Part shown: positions 11,801 through 22,648 of the stretch, piece by piece | Layout of the letters: every line of letters starts with the position of its first letter | Numbering within the stretch: the first letter of the stretch is position 1 | Assembly: GCA_030278955.1 (NCBI GenBank) | Contig: JAOANR010000003.1 | Span: 52,982,902-53,046,901, forward strand | Direction: 5' to 3' | Source: Hygrophila difformis | Lineage: Eukaryota > Streptophyta > Magnoliopsida > Lamiales > Acanthaceae | DNA: 64,000 bases | Made by a program: the position numbers and the translations under genes | The notes under the pieces: model-generated | The model's database searches: none | Told to the model about the DNA's origin: nothing | The model's input: the letters and a program-made list of their open reading frames with translations, nothing else

Positions 11801-13132
11801 TCCGGATGAGCAACTGTTTGCCTTGCATCTTCATGATCAAGCTTGTCCATTGTTTTCCGACATTGCTAACTTTTTAGCATGTGGAATAACTCCACCATTC
11901 CAGAGCAAGAAACAGAAAGCAAGGTTCAACCAAGATGTAGTTAACTACTTCTGGAAAGATCCTTATCTCTTTAAGCATTGTGCAGATTCGATTATTAGAC
12001 GTTGTATAACTGAGCACGAGGCTTATCAAATCGCTAAAAAATGTCATGAATCGGAATATGGAGGTCACCATGGCCCCACTCGAACAGCTCACAAGGTGCT
12101 CGAGTGTGGTTTCTATTGGCCTACCATTTACGAGGATTGCAAGGCGTTTGTTAAGGCTTGCGACAGATGCCAAAGATTAGGGAATATCTCCAAGATGGAT
12201 GAAATGCCTCAAAAAGGAATTCTCATCCTTGAGATTTTCGATGTATGGGGTATTAACTTCATGGGACCATTCCCGACATCTCATGGGAATCACTACATCT
12301 TGGTAGCTGTCGATTACGTGTCCAAGTGGGTCGAGGCGGTTGCGCTGCCAACCAAGGATGGTCATCAAGTCATCAAATTTTTGAAAAATAACATTTTCAA
12401 TTTGGTGTACCTAAGGTAATCATATCTGATGGAGTAACCCACTTTGTCAACAAAGCTTTTGCAAATCTCATGAGCAGAAGTGGGATTCTCCACAAGATCG
12501 GCACGCCTTATCATCCCCAAACCAGTGGCCAAGTCGAGGTATCTAACCGCGAAATCAAACACATACTCGAAGCCACTGTAGGGATAACCCGCAAAGACTG
12601 GTCACGTAAACTCAATGATGCTCTATGGGCATACCGCACTGCATTCAAGACTCCCATTGGGATGTCCCCATACAGGCTTGTCTTTGGAAAAGCCTGTCAT
12701 TTGCCTGTACAACTAGAGCACAAGGCTTACTGGGCCGTAAAAACGCTTAATTTTGACCCACGAGTTGCTCAGAGTAAGCGCAAGTTGGACCTTAATGAAA
12801 TTAAGGAAATACGTGCGCAAGCTTATGAAAGCTCGAGGATTTACAAAGAGCGGACCCAGAAGTTACACGATCGCCGTATAAAGTTTAAACACTTCTATGT
12901 TGGCCAAAATGTCTTGCTATTCAATTCTAGGTTAAAGTTGTTCCCCGGAAAGCTTAAATCCAGATGGGAAGTGCCATACGAAGTGGTGCACGTGTTTGAA
13001 AGTGGAGCTGTCAGGATTCGAACTAACAAAGGAGAGCTGGTGGTGAATGGACATAGATTGAAGGAGTATCTAGGACAGCTCGACCCCGAAAAAGAAGTCC
13101 AAATGACATCAGAGCCGGCCTATGCTCAATAA
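11801..13132 (+). pseudogene. Integrase with first catalytic Asp changed to Asn
   Basis: Inserts the cDNA into the genome. The N-terminal HHCC zinc domain runs at about 12030-12175 ([10 protein letters not shown] ... CDRCQR). The core should be D-D-E. The first position reads GINFMGPF with AAC at 12255-12257, where Asp is expected. The second (ISDG, GAT at 12428) and third ([12 protein letters not shown] at 12536) are present. A one-base indel at about 12391-12403 shifts the frame, and the rest of the domain is read in frame from about 12420 to the stop at 13130. The Asn substitution would be expected to abolish strand transfer. Confidence 0.9.
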
Positions 13133-13598
13133 ATATATATATCTATATAATTATTTATTATATATTTATTCGTCTCGAACGATAAGTATCCAAAAATCAA
13201 CTAAACATTTAGAGTACTAAGACTCTAAATGTGAGGATGTTGATATTTGGAGAAAAATTTAATAATTTTCTTATGTTTACCTTGCAGGAATTCATGGAAC
13301 CAACAAAAAGAAGGACAAAGCTTCGAAAACCAGGTTCCCGGTTGGATTAATACTACAATTAATGGAAAGTAATTTCAGAATTTAGAGAAATTTAAAATCC
13401 GGAATAAATCCATAAAATGAGGGTGTTAATCCAACCTAATTTATGCAAGCAATTTATAATAGAGTAATACTTCTGTTTAAATGTGTGTTTACAGTATGCT
13501 TTTCCTTAAGAAAACCCATAATTTCAGAAAATTGGAAATTTTGAAAATTCTCAAAATTTTTCTAAGTGTTGATTGCGATCTTCTTTTGTATCTCAAAC
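13133..13598 (+). other. Untranslated spacer after pol
   Basis: AT-rich non-coding sequence from the end of integrase to palindrome cluster C. Apart from the hairpin and motif at 13205-13243, no gene or domain is seen. Confidence 0.7.
13205..13243 (+). repeat. Hairpin plus GTGAGGATGTTGAT motif, copy 1
   Basis: A perfect 10-bp inverted repeat (ACATTTAGAG at 13205-13214 and CTCTAAATGT at 13223-13232, loop 8 nt) runs into GTGAGGATGTTGAT. The identical 14 nt recur at 15791 and 21818. The last copy directly abuts, and includes the first bases of, the 3' LTR. The motif may be a duplicated plus-strand primer region or an RNA signal. Confidence 0.75.
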
Positions 13599-14205
13599 CA
13601 ATTCGGTCTACATCGAATTATTTGAAACAGATCACAATGGAGGTATGCCTTGGGAATTTTAACCAATTCGATCTCCAAGCAAATTCGGTCTAGACCGAAT
13701 TGGCCTAAGAGACCGAATTGGCTTCCCAAGACACATACTCCATCCTTGTGTAAATCTGGCCAAGTAGCAATTCGGTCTATAGCAATTCGGTCTAGACCGA
13801 ATTGATTTTGAATAGATCGAATTGATCTACAAAAGGCATTTGTGATTCCTTAGTTCTATTTATGCAAGTGAGCAATTCGATCTATAAGGCAATTCGGTCT
13901 AGACCGAATTGCCCATATAGACCGAATTGCCTCGCAAAAGCATCCCCCATTATTTTTCCTAAAGTAACCAGATTCAGTCTTCTTGCTGTAATTCGGTCTC
14001 TAGACCAATTCGGTCTAGACCGAATTGACTTTAAAAGACCACATTGCAGCAAGTGTGTGTTTGTTTCCCCTTGCAATTCGGTCTCTATGCCAATTCGGTT
14101 TAGACCGAGTTGGCCTAAGAGACCGAATCTCTCACAAACACTTGGAACCAACCATCAATTCGGTCTAGACCGAATTGATGGTTCGGTCTCCAATAGACCG
14201 AATTA
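13599..14205. repeat. Palindrome cluster C (internal region)
   Basis: Seven paired sites centred near 13609, 13691, 13793, 13900, 14016, 14101 and 14166, several of them perfect AATTCGGTCTAGACCGAATT. Many are flanked symmetrically by outer half-sites; for example 13871-13926 reads as one nearly perfect 55-60 bp palindrome. The cluster ends about 20 bp upstream of a TATA-like box and about 170 bp upstream of the start codon of the third gene, mirroring the position of cluster A relative to the LTR promoter. Confidence 0.93.
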
Positions 14206-14222
14206 GCCTACTCTCCTAACCC

Positions 14223-14230
14223 TTTATATT
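14223..14230 (+). promoter_or_regulatory. Probable internal promoter (TATA-like) of the third gene
   Basis: TTTATATT is followed by a pyrimidine-rich stretch typical of plant initiator and leader regions (CCCTTTTCCCCCTCTTTCCCC). The start codon at 14375 is about 145 bp away and has a strong plant context (AAAAATGGCG). Together with the adjacent palindrome cluster this looks like a second promoter inside the element. Confidence 0.6.
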
Positions 14231-14412
14231 CCCTTTTCCCCCTCTTTCCCCTCACTTTCACCCTCCACACTTCGATATTTCCCCGAATCCTCTCTCGCGA
14301 ACTTCGTCTTCCTCGCGAAACCAGAGCTCGAGCCAGTGCTTTACCTTGTTCGACTCCGTTCAAAGTGCTTAAAAATGGCGTCTTCTTCGTCTAATCCTAC
14401 TGAGAGTGTCGG

Positions 14413-15865
14413 GTAAGTGTTCTGTTTTCGATTTCGCACTCCCATTTTCGCGATTTCAGTTTTGGTTTTTCCTTGTTTTTGCGAAATCGGTAATGGGGAG
14501 GGGAATGAGGCTTGTTTTCGTGTTAGGCATGGTCGGGAAGTGGCCGGAATGGTTTGGGTGTGGTCGGAAATAGGATAGAACAGATTAGTGCGAACTAGGG
14601 TTTTTCGTCCTTGAGTTCGAATTGCCATTGTTGCTGTTCGAGTTTTCTGTGGTGTAGGGATGTTCCCTTTTGAAAATTTTGGGCTTCAAAACCCATAAAA
14701 ATCTGATCTTTGCTGTTATTGTGAATATTTGTTGTCATTATTTTTGATTATGCACATACTGTGTTGCCTGTTTAGACCTTGAGGATACGAAAATGGGAAA
14801 ACATAGTGGTTTATTTTCCCTTGAAATCACTGTGTTATTTTACTGGTTATTTGATAATGTTGTTGGATATGCATGTTGATGATGTTGCCGAAGCTATGTT
14901 TTTGAAGCATGACTTATTGGCAAAATTTTGCATGACACTGGGTTATGAATGGACTATTCTCGTGTGTTGTTTTGAGGTTTGCATGTACTGTATTATACAT
15001 CCCTCTTAATAAATGCTCCTGTGGGGTACCTGTTACCACCACTTGCAAACTCAACTGAAAAAGTTGATGTTTGCATATATTGGGAGCATGGTATTGCAGA
15101 GGAAACCATGCCAAAATTTTTCCAACAAGTATTTTCCAAACAATATTGGCATGGCACGTTTTGTCTAAAAAGACAATAGTTGGCAGATTTTGTTTTTATT
15201 CAAGTGGTTGACATGTTTATTGTTGGGATATGTGGGGAATAAACAAGGTAGCAACTTTGCTCACCCATTAATACCCATTTCCCAAAACAAAAACTCAAAT
15301 GGGGGACCACTTACACCCTCAACTTCATTAAATAAACAAGTCAACACTTTCCATAAAATCAAAAAATGACCTTTTGCATGTGTATGTTCCATTTTTCATT
15401 AATTCTTTTCTCTTAGTCCATCACATTGTCCTAGTAATTGCATAACTCTTCTTATGTATTGAATTCTTCATTATTAAATATCCAACTTCCCTTTTTATAT
15501 GCTTTTGACCACTCTCATAGTGATAAAAAATTTATGCTTTTCTTTTATAGGCTCAATAGCCTATAAAAATCTTTCTTTTGGTCCTTTGACCATTCAAAAA
15601 CCTTTTAGACTGTTTTTAGTCTAAGAAAAAGTGGTAGGGGTCCAAGACCCTTACTTCTCTTATTTCCTTTACTTGTTAGTCGTAATAACAGTTAGATTTT
15701 ATAATCTAACTCCATGTCTTTTAATATGTGGTAGAGCTCAATAAATTCAAGAAAAACCAATTAACTCACATTTTGAGCACATCTCAAAATGTGAGGATGT
15801 TGATTTTCCAACTCGAATGTGTTTATCAAAAATTTGTTAAAAATAGTTTCAATATCTCTTCTCAG
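14413..15865 (+). other. Predicted intron of the third gene (1453 bp)
   Basis: The donor G|GTAAGT and acceptor CTTCTCAG|G match plant consensus, and joining them keeps the frame: 38 coding bases before, and the ORF phase after, agree. The intron contains AT-rich sequence, several short frames with no recognised domain, and a second hairpin plus GTGAGGATGTTGAT motif 60 bp before the acceptor. Confidence 0.65.
15767..15804 (+). repeat. Hairpin plus GTGAGGATGTTGAT motif, copy 2
   Basis: A perfect 11-bp inverted repeat (CACATTTTGAG at 15767-15777, CTCAAAATGTG at 15783-15793, loop 5 nt) whose right arm overlaps GTGAGGATGTTGAT (15791-15804). It lies just upstream of the predicted splice acceptor at 15865. 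The stem differs in sequence from copy 1, but the layout and the 14-nt motif are the same. Confidence 0.75.
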
Positions 15866-18800
15866 GGACAAATACGTGATAACCTCCATAATGGGTCTTC
15901 CAACGACCACTCCAGACCTCGCCTTTTTGGAAATCGAAAGGCTGAAAAGGGAGATCGAGGAAAATAGAAAGGCCATCAGGGACGAATTTCATCTGAACAT
16001 GGATCACCAGATCGAATGGAGATTTGAAATGAAAGATCACTGGTGGAGAGATATTCTAGAAGATGAGAGAAACCTTAAGGCCACATGCTTTGAAAGAGAC
16101 CTCTGCCAGCACATGTGGAACTTCTGGAATAACGAATTCGACCAGGCGAGATATGACTTGAGGTTCGATGATCCGAGAGTTCATTATGAGAGAATGGTTT
16201 GGAGGATGATTCAGCAAAAGGCCAGGTGGAATCGAATGCTTGAGCAGCACCTCGGGACAAGAAAATAGCAGCCTTCGAACCAATCCCCATTCAACCAGCC
16301 ATCACAAGGGAAACCAGAAGTCATTTTGACAGACAAACTCCTCCGGTACACAAAGTGGCGGTGTCTGGAGTGGTCTACATGACAGACGCTTTCCCATTCA
16401 TATACAAGAAAGAACTATTTGACAATGGGACCATTTGCGGAACGGAAGAGCAATTGTGGCTCACAAAGCACGCCAAGGCACGCCACATTGAGATGGCATA
16501 TAACTTCTGGGAGTCCCTTCAACCTGTGTTGAATTATGGAGCAGCCCACCACACTCCGATGCTGGACTCAATAATAGAAAAGACAAAAGCAATACAGAAG
16601 CTGTGGGGGGAATACATGAAGGCATGGGGGAGCTGGGAGAAGGACATCAGAAAGTCTGTGCTGAATCCAGGGGTGGTGATACCCCCGGGAAATGAGGAAA
16701 TCATTCCGAGGTTTCTACCAACAAGATTTCCGGTGGTTGATCCCAAAGAAGCCACAATGGTTGGAATGCCTAGCTTTGCGCTAATGAAAGCCGAGTGCAC
16801 AACGATGTACCAAACCAGAAATTGGGACAGGATGGGCAGAAAGAAAAAGCAGATACCACTGATGAGCCAGACCAAATGCCTGGAGTACTTGAACGTCCCA
16901 CCGGTCCGGGACTTGTCAGGGCTAAATGAGAAGGAGGCAGACATCATGGACACTCTCTATGCAGACATGAAGACTAGATTCTTCGACCTACTACGAGAGA
17001 TGGACAGGGAAGCCCTGAGGTACTGCCAAGAAAACAAAGTGCGATTACGTTATAACACGGGGTTCCAAGGAGTCCTGGGTAGATACTTCAAAGCTAAATG
17101 GACTGCCCAGCTTACAGCAATGACCGAGCCCAGTTTCATAGAGAAATATCTGAAAACCAAGGGGCCAGAGTTGGGGCTGTGGACCGAAGCTGATGACCAG
17201 ATGATCGATGATTATGTGGACTCGACGTCCGAACCCCACCAGTCAACCGAATCTGCGCCAGATCCACCAAAGAAAAAGAGGAAACTGATAAAACTGGCTG
17301 AGAAAGAAAAGGCTGGAAGACATGCTGAATCTCAAGTCGAAATTCAAGAACCTCCCAGTCAGCCAAGGACTCTTCCACCAGTGCCCAAATTCGATGGCAA
17401 GCCCTCCAAACCAAAGAACAGAGGCAAGGAGCATGCCGTTGATCTATCCAAGAAAGAGCAGCAGCGTCTAGACCAATAACAATTTGATGCAAAAATAGCA
17501 AGAAAGGCCCAAGAAGAAGCTGACGCAGAAAAGGCAATGAAAGATCAGAAGCTTGCGGAAGTTGAACGGGCTGAGGAACAAAGGGCTGCTGCCTACAAGG
17601 CGCATCAAATTGAAAGAGAAAGGCGGGAGAAGGAAAAGGCCGATGCAGAAATGGCCAAAGAAACAGAAGAGTGGAGGCAACAACGAGAAGCAGAAAGGGC
17701 CGAGCAAGACAGATTGTGGAAGGACGAAATGGCCAAGAAAGCTGAGGAAGAGGCTAAGAAGGCTGAAATGGAGGAGAACATTAGAAAAGCCCGGGAAGAG
17801 GAGGAGAATAGAAAGGCTGCTGAGAAAATTCACGCCGAGCTAGAGAAGAAGCAGACGAAAGAGATCACAACAGAGGCCGATGTTGGGGACGATGATTGTC
17901 AGATAATCAGCGGAACCAACATCGTACCTGTTAAAGTAAAAGAAGAGCCGGCTGAATGGGCTAAAGATCGAAAGCAGCAGCAGAAGGAGATAGCTACTAG
18001 GAGGAGTGGGAGTGGAAAGAAAATGGATGAGATCGGTGAAGGACTCAAACCCACAGAAGAGATAGAGGAAATGGTGCAGGAGGGCAGTGAGCGTTTTGAA
18101 CAATTGAAGGAAAAGACTGCAGAACTTTTAGTAAGTTTTGACCAAGTTGCTGCAAATGCAATGGCTGCAGCTGCTGCCCAATCTCAACCCACTGTACCTG
18201 ACGAGAATATGAAAGAATTGGAAGACTCGCATGCTGAAGCAGATCCGCAAGTCGAGGCAAACCAAGGAGAAGCAGTGGCAAACGAGGGCAGCGGTGGCAG
18301 CACTCAAGTAGAATTAGAGACCATTGATGACCTGTTCAAGGACAAGACGTATCAAAAAATCCTCCAAGGGGATTTTGATGTTACTGGAGATCAAGGAGAT
18401 AACATGGTAGAACAACTAGGGGAATTAAACACAGGGAGGGACGAGGAGGTACCTCAAAAAGAATATCAACATGTTGTTGATCCCGTCCTTTCTGATGATT
18501 TTCTCAAAGCTGTGCTTCATGAATTTCCTTGTAATTCATATGAACAGGGAATATCTCAAGGAGGCGAGCAAACGGAACATGAACAACAACCTGAAGGACG
18601 GTCGCGGGCAGATACGCAGGCTGAAATAGAACATCAAGTGGAGGGTGAACATCATGAACAGCATGAACAGATGGAGGAGAAATCGGATTCGGATTTGGAG
18701 CAGGCACACCCTCAGGAGACCCAAGAATCAACGGGGTCAGTCCGATCCGCTGGGTATTGGGTGACCTCTACCTCAAAGGGGCGCTTGGGGGTATCCACAA

Positions 18801-20211
18801 AAAAATGCAAAAGGTTTCCCATTAAGGACGATGCAGATATAATGAGGAGGTTCAACGGGAACGAGCAAAATGCAGGGCGTTATATGGCGCTAGGAGAGCT
18901 ATTCGTACCTGATAAAGGATTCAGTTCAGAGATGGTGAATCATCCTATGCTGGTCTTCTTGCAACAAAACCATGGATGGACTGAATTCCTTACGCACCAT
19001 GCTGAACCAGGGATAGCAGAGCTTGTTCGGGAATTCTACTGCAATATCAACGTCGCCCAAAAGAGGAGTTGGGTACGCAGAATTGATGTAGATATATCTG
19101 GAGAGTACCTGAACAGATTCCTCAATACACCCACTGGGTATCAGAATTCCCGAAAGCTGAGCACTTTGAGAAGGGAGTATATAAGGCAGTTGAGAGGTCA
19201 TATTATGACAACATCACAAGATCCCTCACCGCCGAGAGCTATACTGGCGAATTCTCTTTCAAAGCCAAGCACCTGAAGCTGGAGTTCCAACCCTCATATG
19301 ACTTCTACATGTCAAAAATCAGGCCCAACCCTCACGCACATGAGACATCTGGTCGAATGCTGAAGGGTTTTGCTAAGCTATGGCATGGACTGAAGATCAA
19401 CGTAGGGGAGCATATCTTCCATGTCATGACTTCAAGGACCTCCGGCAGGGCAGCTGCTCTCTGCTATCCAAACCTCATTAGAAGAATCTGCGAAGCCCAA
19501 GGAGTAGATCTATCTATTTTCTCAGGGAGCGACACCATTGATATGAGTCGCCCAATTCCAATTCCAAAAATGCGGGTAACTGATCCGGTTGTATACGCTA
19601 TGCCAGATGAATCAGATGCCCAATCCAGATACACTCCTAGACAACCGGCTAAGCGCAAGTCACGAAAGAAAGAGGCCCGTACTGAAGCGGCACCTTCAAC
19701 AAAATAAGCTGGAGTCCCCTCAATTGGACCTGCTGCAGAGGAATACCCTCAAGGTGATGCCCCCACTCCGAGTCATCCTGGAACTGATGTTTCCACTCCA
19801 AGCCAATCACGAAGACATCCAATCCGACCTTCTCGCAGAAGCCCGACTGTGTCTCAGTATCCAGCCGATTCTCAAACTCTAGAAGCAGTAATCAGAATGG
19901 GAGAATCGATGATGCAGAGTGTCAAATCCTTGGCCGACGTCATTGTTTCGACTCAAGAGAAGCAAATGCAGAAAGAGGAAGAGTTTAGGATGAGAATGCT
20001 TGAGAGAGAAGAGGAGTTCAAAAAGGAAGCGGCTGAACGAGAGAAAAGGCAGCATCAGGAAAGGGTTGAGAGCGAAGAAAAGACAAGAAAAATGTTCGAA
20101 ATGATGTTCACCAAGCAAACCAACCTAATGGAGACTTTACTCAGGAAGTTACCCTCACCTCCAAGAGACGACACCGGACCCTCCAAGCACCATTCAGAGA
20201 AGAAAGATTGA

Positions 20212-21826
20212 ATCAACAAGATCACATTCTTACGAGCTTACATGTAAACATCATGCATTAGATTTTCCATTCAATCAGTACACTTTCATTCATACTGTGG
20301 AAATATATTGTAACTGATGTATTTACCGCTTTTCAAAAGAGAATTTCGTCTTGAATTCTCAAAAACTTTTTTTTTGAAAAAGATGTGTGACAGTCCAAGA
20401 TGAATAAGTGACTGTCATGCAAAAAACAAGCTGTGACATGCTTGCATGTTCACAGTATCTTTTTACTGCTTTCAATTAAATAACCGGCATAAAACGAGCA
20501 TAAAATATGTCACCTAAATTCACATAATTTAGGCTAAGGATGAAATTTTCAAACTATTAAATTGGGATAAAACAATTAAAAATATGCATGATATAAATTT
20601 TTGAGGTTTTGAGCTATAAAAATCCAAGGATATGATCACTTGGAAGAAAAACAAAACTTTCATGTTGAGAATTTGATTGAATAAATTGCAAGAATTTTTC
20701 AAAGGCTAGATTTAAGAATAAAGGTATGACATGATCAAACTGTCCATGTGAGATCTGAGCCGAGTCATTTTTACTCATTATTTCTTTGTTGTGTGAAAAT
20801 CAATTCGATTAAAGGACACTAGAACTTGCAATTGGGATCTATTCAAGACCATGTCATATTCCCGAAATCGAGTACATGATCGAGGCACTTAGAAAAACCC
20901 AAAATTTTGGCCTTCTTTTGAAATCCAAACCCGAAAATATTTTCCCTTTAGGATTAACCACTCTGAGCCTATAAGCCTAATTTTTCTTTGAAGCCACTAT
21001 ATTATTCCTAACTTTATAAAAAGACCAAGAAAATCAGACCCAAGTGTACACGAATCAATTCCATCAAGGTATTATAGTTTATGATCATCAAAAATACAAA
21101 TCGGTATTAATAAACCGATCCAAAAAAAAATGTGTGTGTTGAGATTCATTCAACAGAAATAAGTTGCAATTGACAAAGCAAATTAGACAAAGTCTAATGT
21201 CATGCAATAGGAAAGAAAAACAAAAGAAAGAAGTATTGATGATCATAGATTTTAAATAAAAATATGCCAAGTTATGATGAAATGGATCCATGTCACTTTT
21301 TAGTCTAATAATACCCTTCCCCACCAATTGTTACAACCGTATGCCCCATTATAACCCTTAATAGGACCTCGGGATCTCGATTTGAGGAAATGAGTAGGTG
21401 GCGAGTTGGTCTAATTGCAAGCTTATGGGAGAATTTATTTGAACTTGATTATGAGCGTATTGTTTAAAAGCCAACTTTGAGAGTGAGTGAAATTTCCGAT
21501 TCTACTATATGTGAGGCTCTACTTTGATTGATTAATGCTCATGTCATGCTTGAATTCAAAAATTAAACCAATGAAATTTTCTATACATACATTCAAGAAG
21601 AATTAACAATAATGATTGCTCTGTATACTTATCCAAGTGAGAAGTATCATTTCATTAAACACTGCAATCAAGAGAGTTTAATACTTGTAATTTTGATTGT
21701 ATTATCCCAATATAACACGAATGAAATTTTTGAAGCCACGCAAATGGGTTGAATATGCAGAGTCCATGCTCTTAGGAGCACTGACTCTGACTGCTCGGGG
21801 ACGATCAGTATTAAATGTGAGGATGT
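20212..21826 (+). other. 3' untranslated stretch of the retrotransposon
   Basis: 1.6 kb of AT-rich sequence between the third gene and the 3' LTR. I see no coding region. It ends in the hairpin and motif copy 3, which must include the plus-strand priming region, although no long purine tract is visible. Confidence 0.7.
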
Positions 21827-21831
21827 TGATA
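21760..21831 (+). repeat. Hairpin plus GTGAGGATGTTGAT motif, copy 3, at the 3' LTR border
   Basis: A two-part stem GAGTC..TGCTC-TTAG-GAGCA..GACTC (21760-21787) lies about 30 nt before GTGAGGATGTTGAT (21818-21831). The final TGAT of the motif is the start of the 3' LTR, so GTGAGGATGT occupies the place of the polypurine tract. It is only partly purine. Confidence 0.65.
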
Positions 21832-22159
21832 ATGGCCAAAATTGTCCATTATTTCCAATCCATTTCCGTGTCTGAGACGGACATTTTGATCGTAATCCCA
21901 TCTTATTTTAATGAGAAAGCAGTTGAATTCGACAGATTGATGCAAGTTTGTAAGAATAATAAGCTGGTAATGAAAGACACAAAAATATGCAATTTTAATT
22001 GCATTTGTGTTAGAAAAATCCAAAAACATGAAAAAAGGAAAAAGAAAAGAAAAAGAAATGAAAACATGGGCAAAAGAATAAAATAGCCCACGAAAATAAA
22101 AAAGATGGGAAAAAGAATGAAAATCTCACAAACTGAAATTTTGGTTAAGTGTTGAAGAC

Positions 22160-22563
22160 CAATTCGGTCTATACGCAATTCGGCCTAAACCGAATTGCTC
22201 ATTAGACCGAATTACTGAAGAGAAGTGTTGAAGAAGAAAAGAGCAACCAATTCGGTCTGTGGCAATTCGGTCTATACCGAATTGACCCCTAGACCGAATT
22301 GCACTTTGGAAAGAAGAAGACCCTGAGCAGAAAGGAAAAGAAGGAGTTCGATCTATGCAATTCGGTCTAGGCCGAATTGACTGCATAGATCGAATTGCCT
22401 CAAAGCAAGGAAGCCAAGCAGGAGCCATCATCAGTTCGACAAAGGCCAATTCGGTCTACCCATAGACCGAATCACCACATTTCATGCTCAAGATCAAGGA
22501 GAAAGACCTCATGTCACCAATTCGGTCTAAACCGAACTACTTAAGCAGACCGAACCACATTCG
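22160..22563. repeat. Palindrome cluster A in 3' LTR
   Basis: Same arrangement as 2354-2757, with a handful of base differences that mostly leave the paired half-sites intact. Confidence 0.9.
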
Positions 22564-22640
22564 AAATTGCAGCTTTGAGCACGTGAGAAATGCATGGCAC
22601 TGTGGATGGGCCCTGATGGGCCTAGGGTTCCGAGAAGAAG

Positions 22641-22648
22641 TATAAAAG
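22641..22648 (+). promoter_or_regulatory. TATA box of the 3' LTR
   Basis: TATAAAAG, identical to the 5' LTR box. If active it would drive transcription outward into the flank beyond 26846. Confidence 0.55.

Larger units (their letters stand above)
14375..20211 (+). pseudogene. Third element gene: spliced nuclear protein with plant-transposon-protein domain
   Basis: Exon 1 (14375-14412) encodes MASSSSNPTESV plus two bases. A GTAAGT donor at 14413 and TCTCAG acceptor ending 15865 join it in frame to the long ORF that includes MGLPTTTPD (ATG 15891). The protein starts with a charged helical region (EIERLKREIEENRKAIRDEF), then a Trp-rich segment of unknown type. A classical nuclear signal PPKKKRKL follows at 17264-17287, then a long Glu/Lys/Ala coiled coil (about 17480-17870) and a domain I recall as 'putative plant transposon protein' (about 18820-19540, with LVREFYCN and WHGLKINVGEHI). 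A second coiled coil ends the protein at 20209. Lesions are stops at 16266, 17477 and 19705, a frame change between 16268 and 16352, and another near 19165. No signal peptide or membrane span is seen, so it is not envelope-like. Biochemical function unknown. Confidence 0.75.

Noticed and set aside
13241..15800. A nested second LTR or solo LTR
   Set aside because: Layout resembles an LTR start (motif, palindromes, TATA), but no matching partner, terminal CA or target duplication was found; kept only as a hypothesis in the hairpin-motif finding.
15866..20211. Envelope-like gene
   Set aside because: No signal peptide, membrane span or furin-like site is visible; a nuclear signal and coiled coils are present instead.
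14375..20211. Captured host gene
   Set aside because: The plant-transposon-protein domain is typical of transposon ORFs and the position after integrase is the usual third-ORF site; a host origin of the N-terminal part cannot be excluded but has no support.
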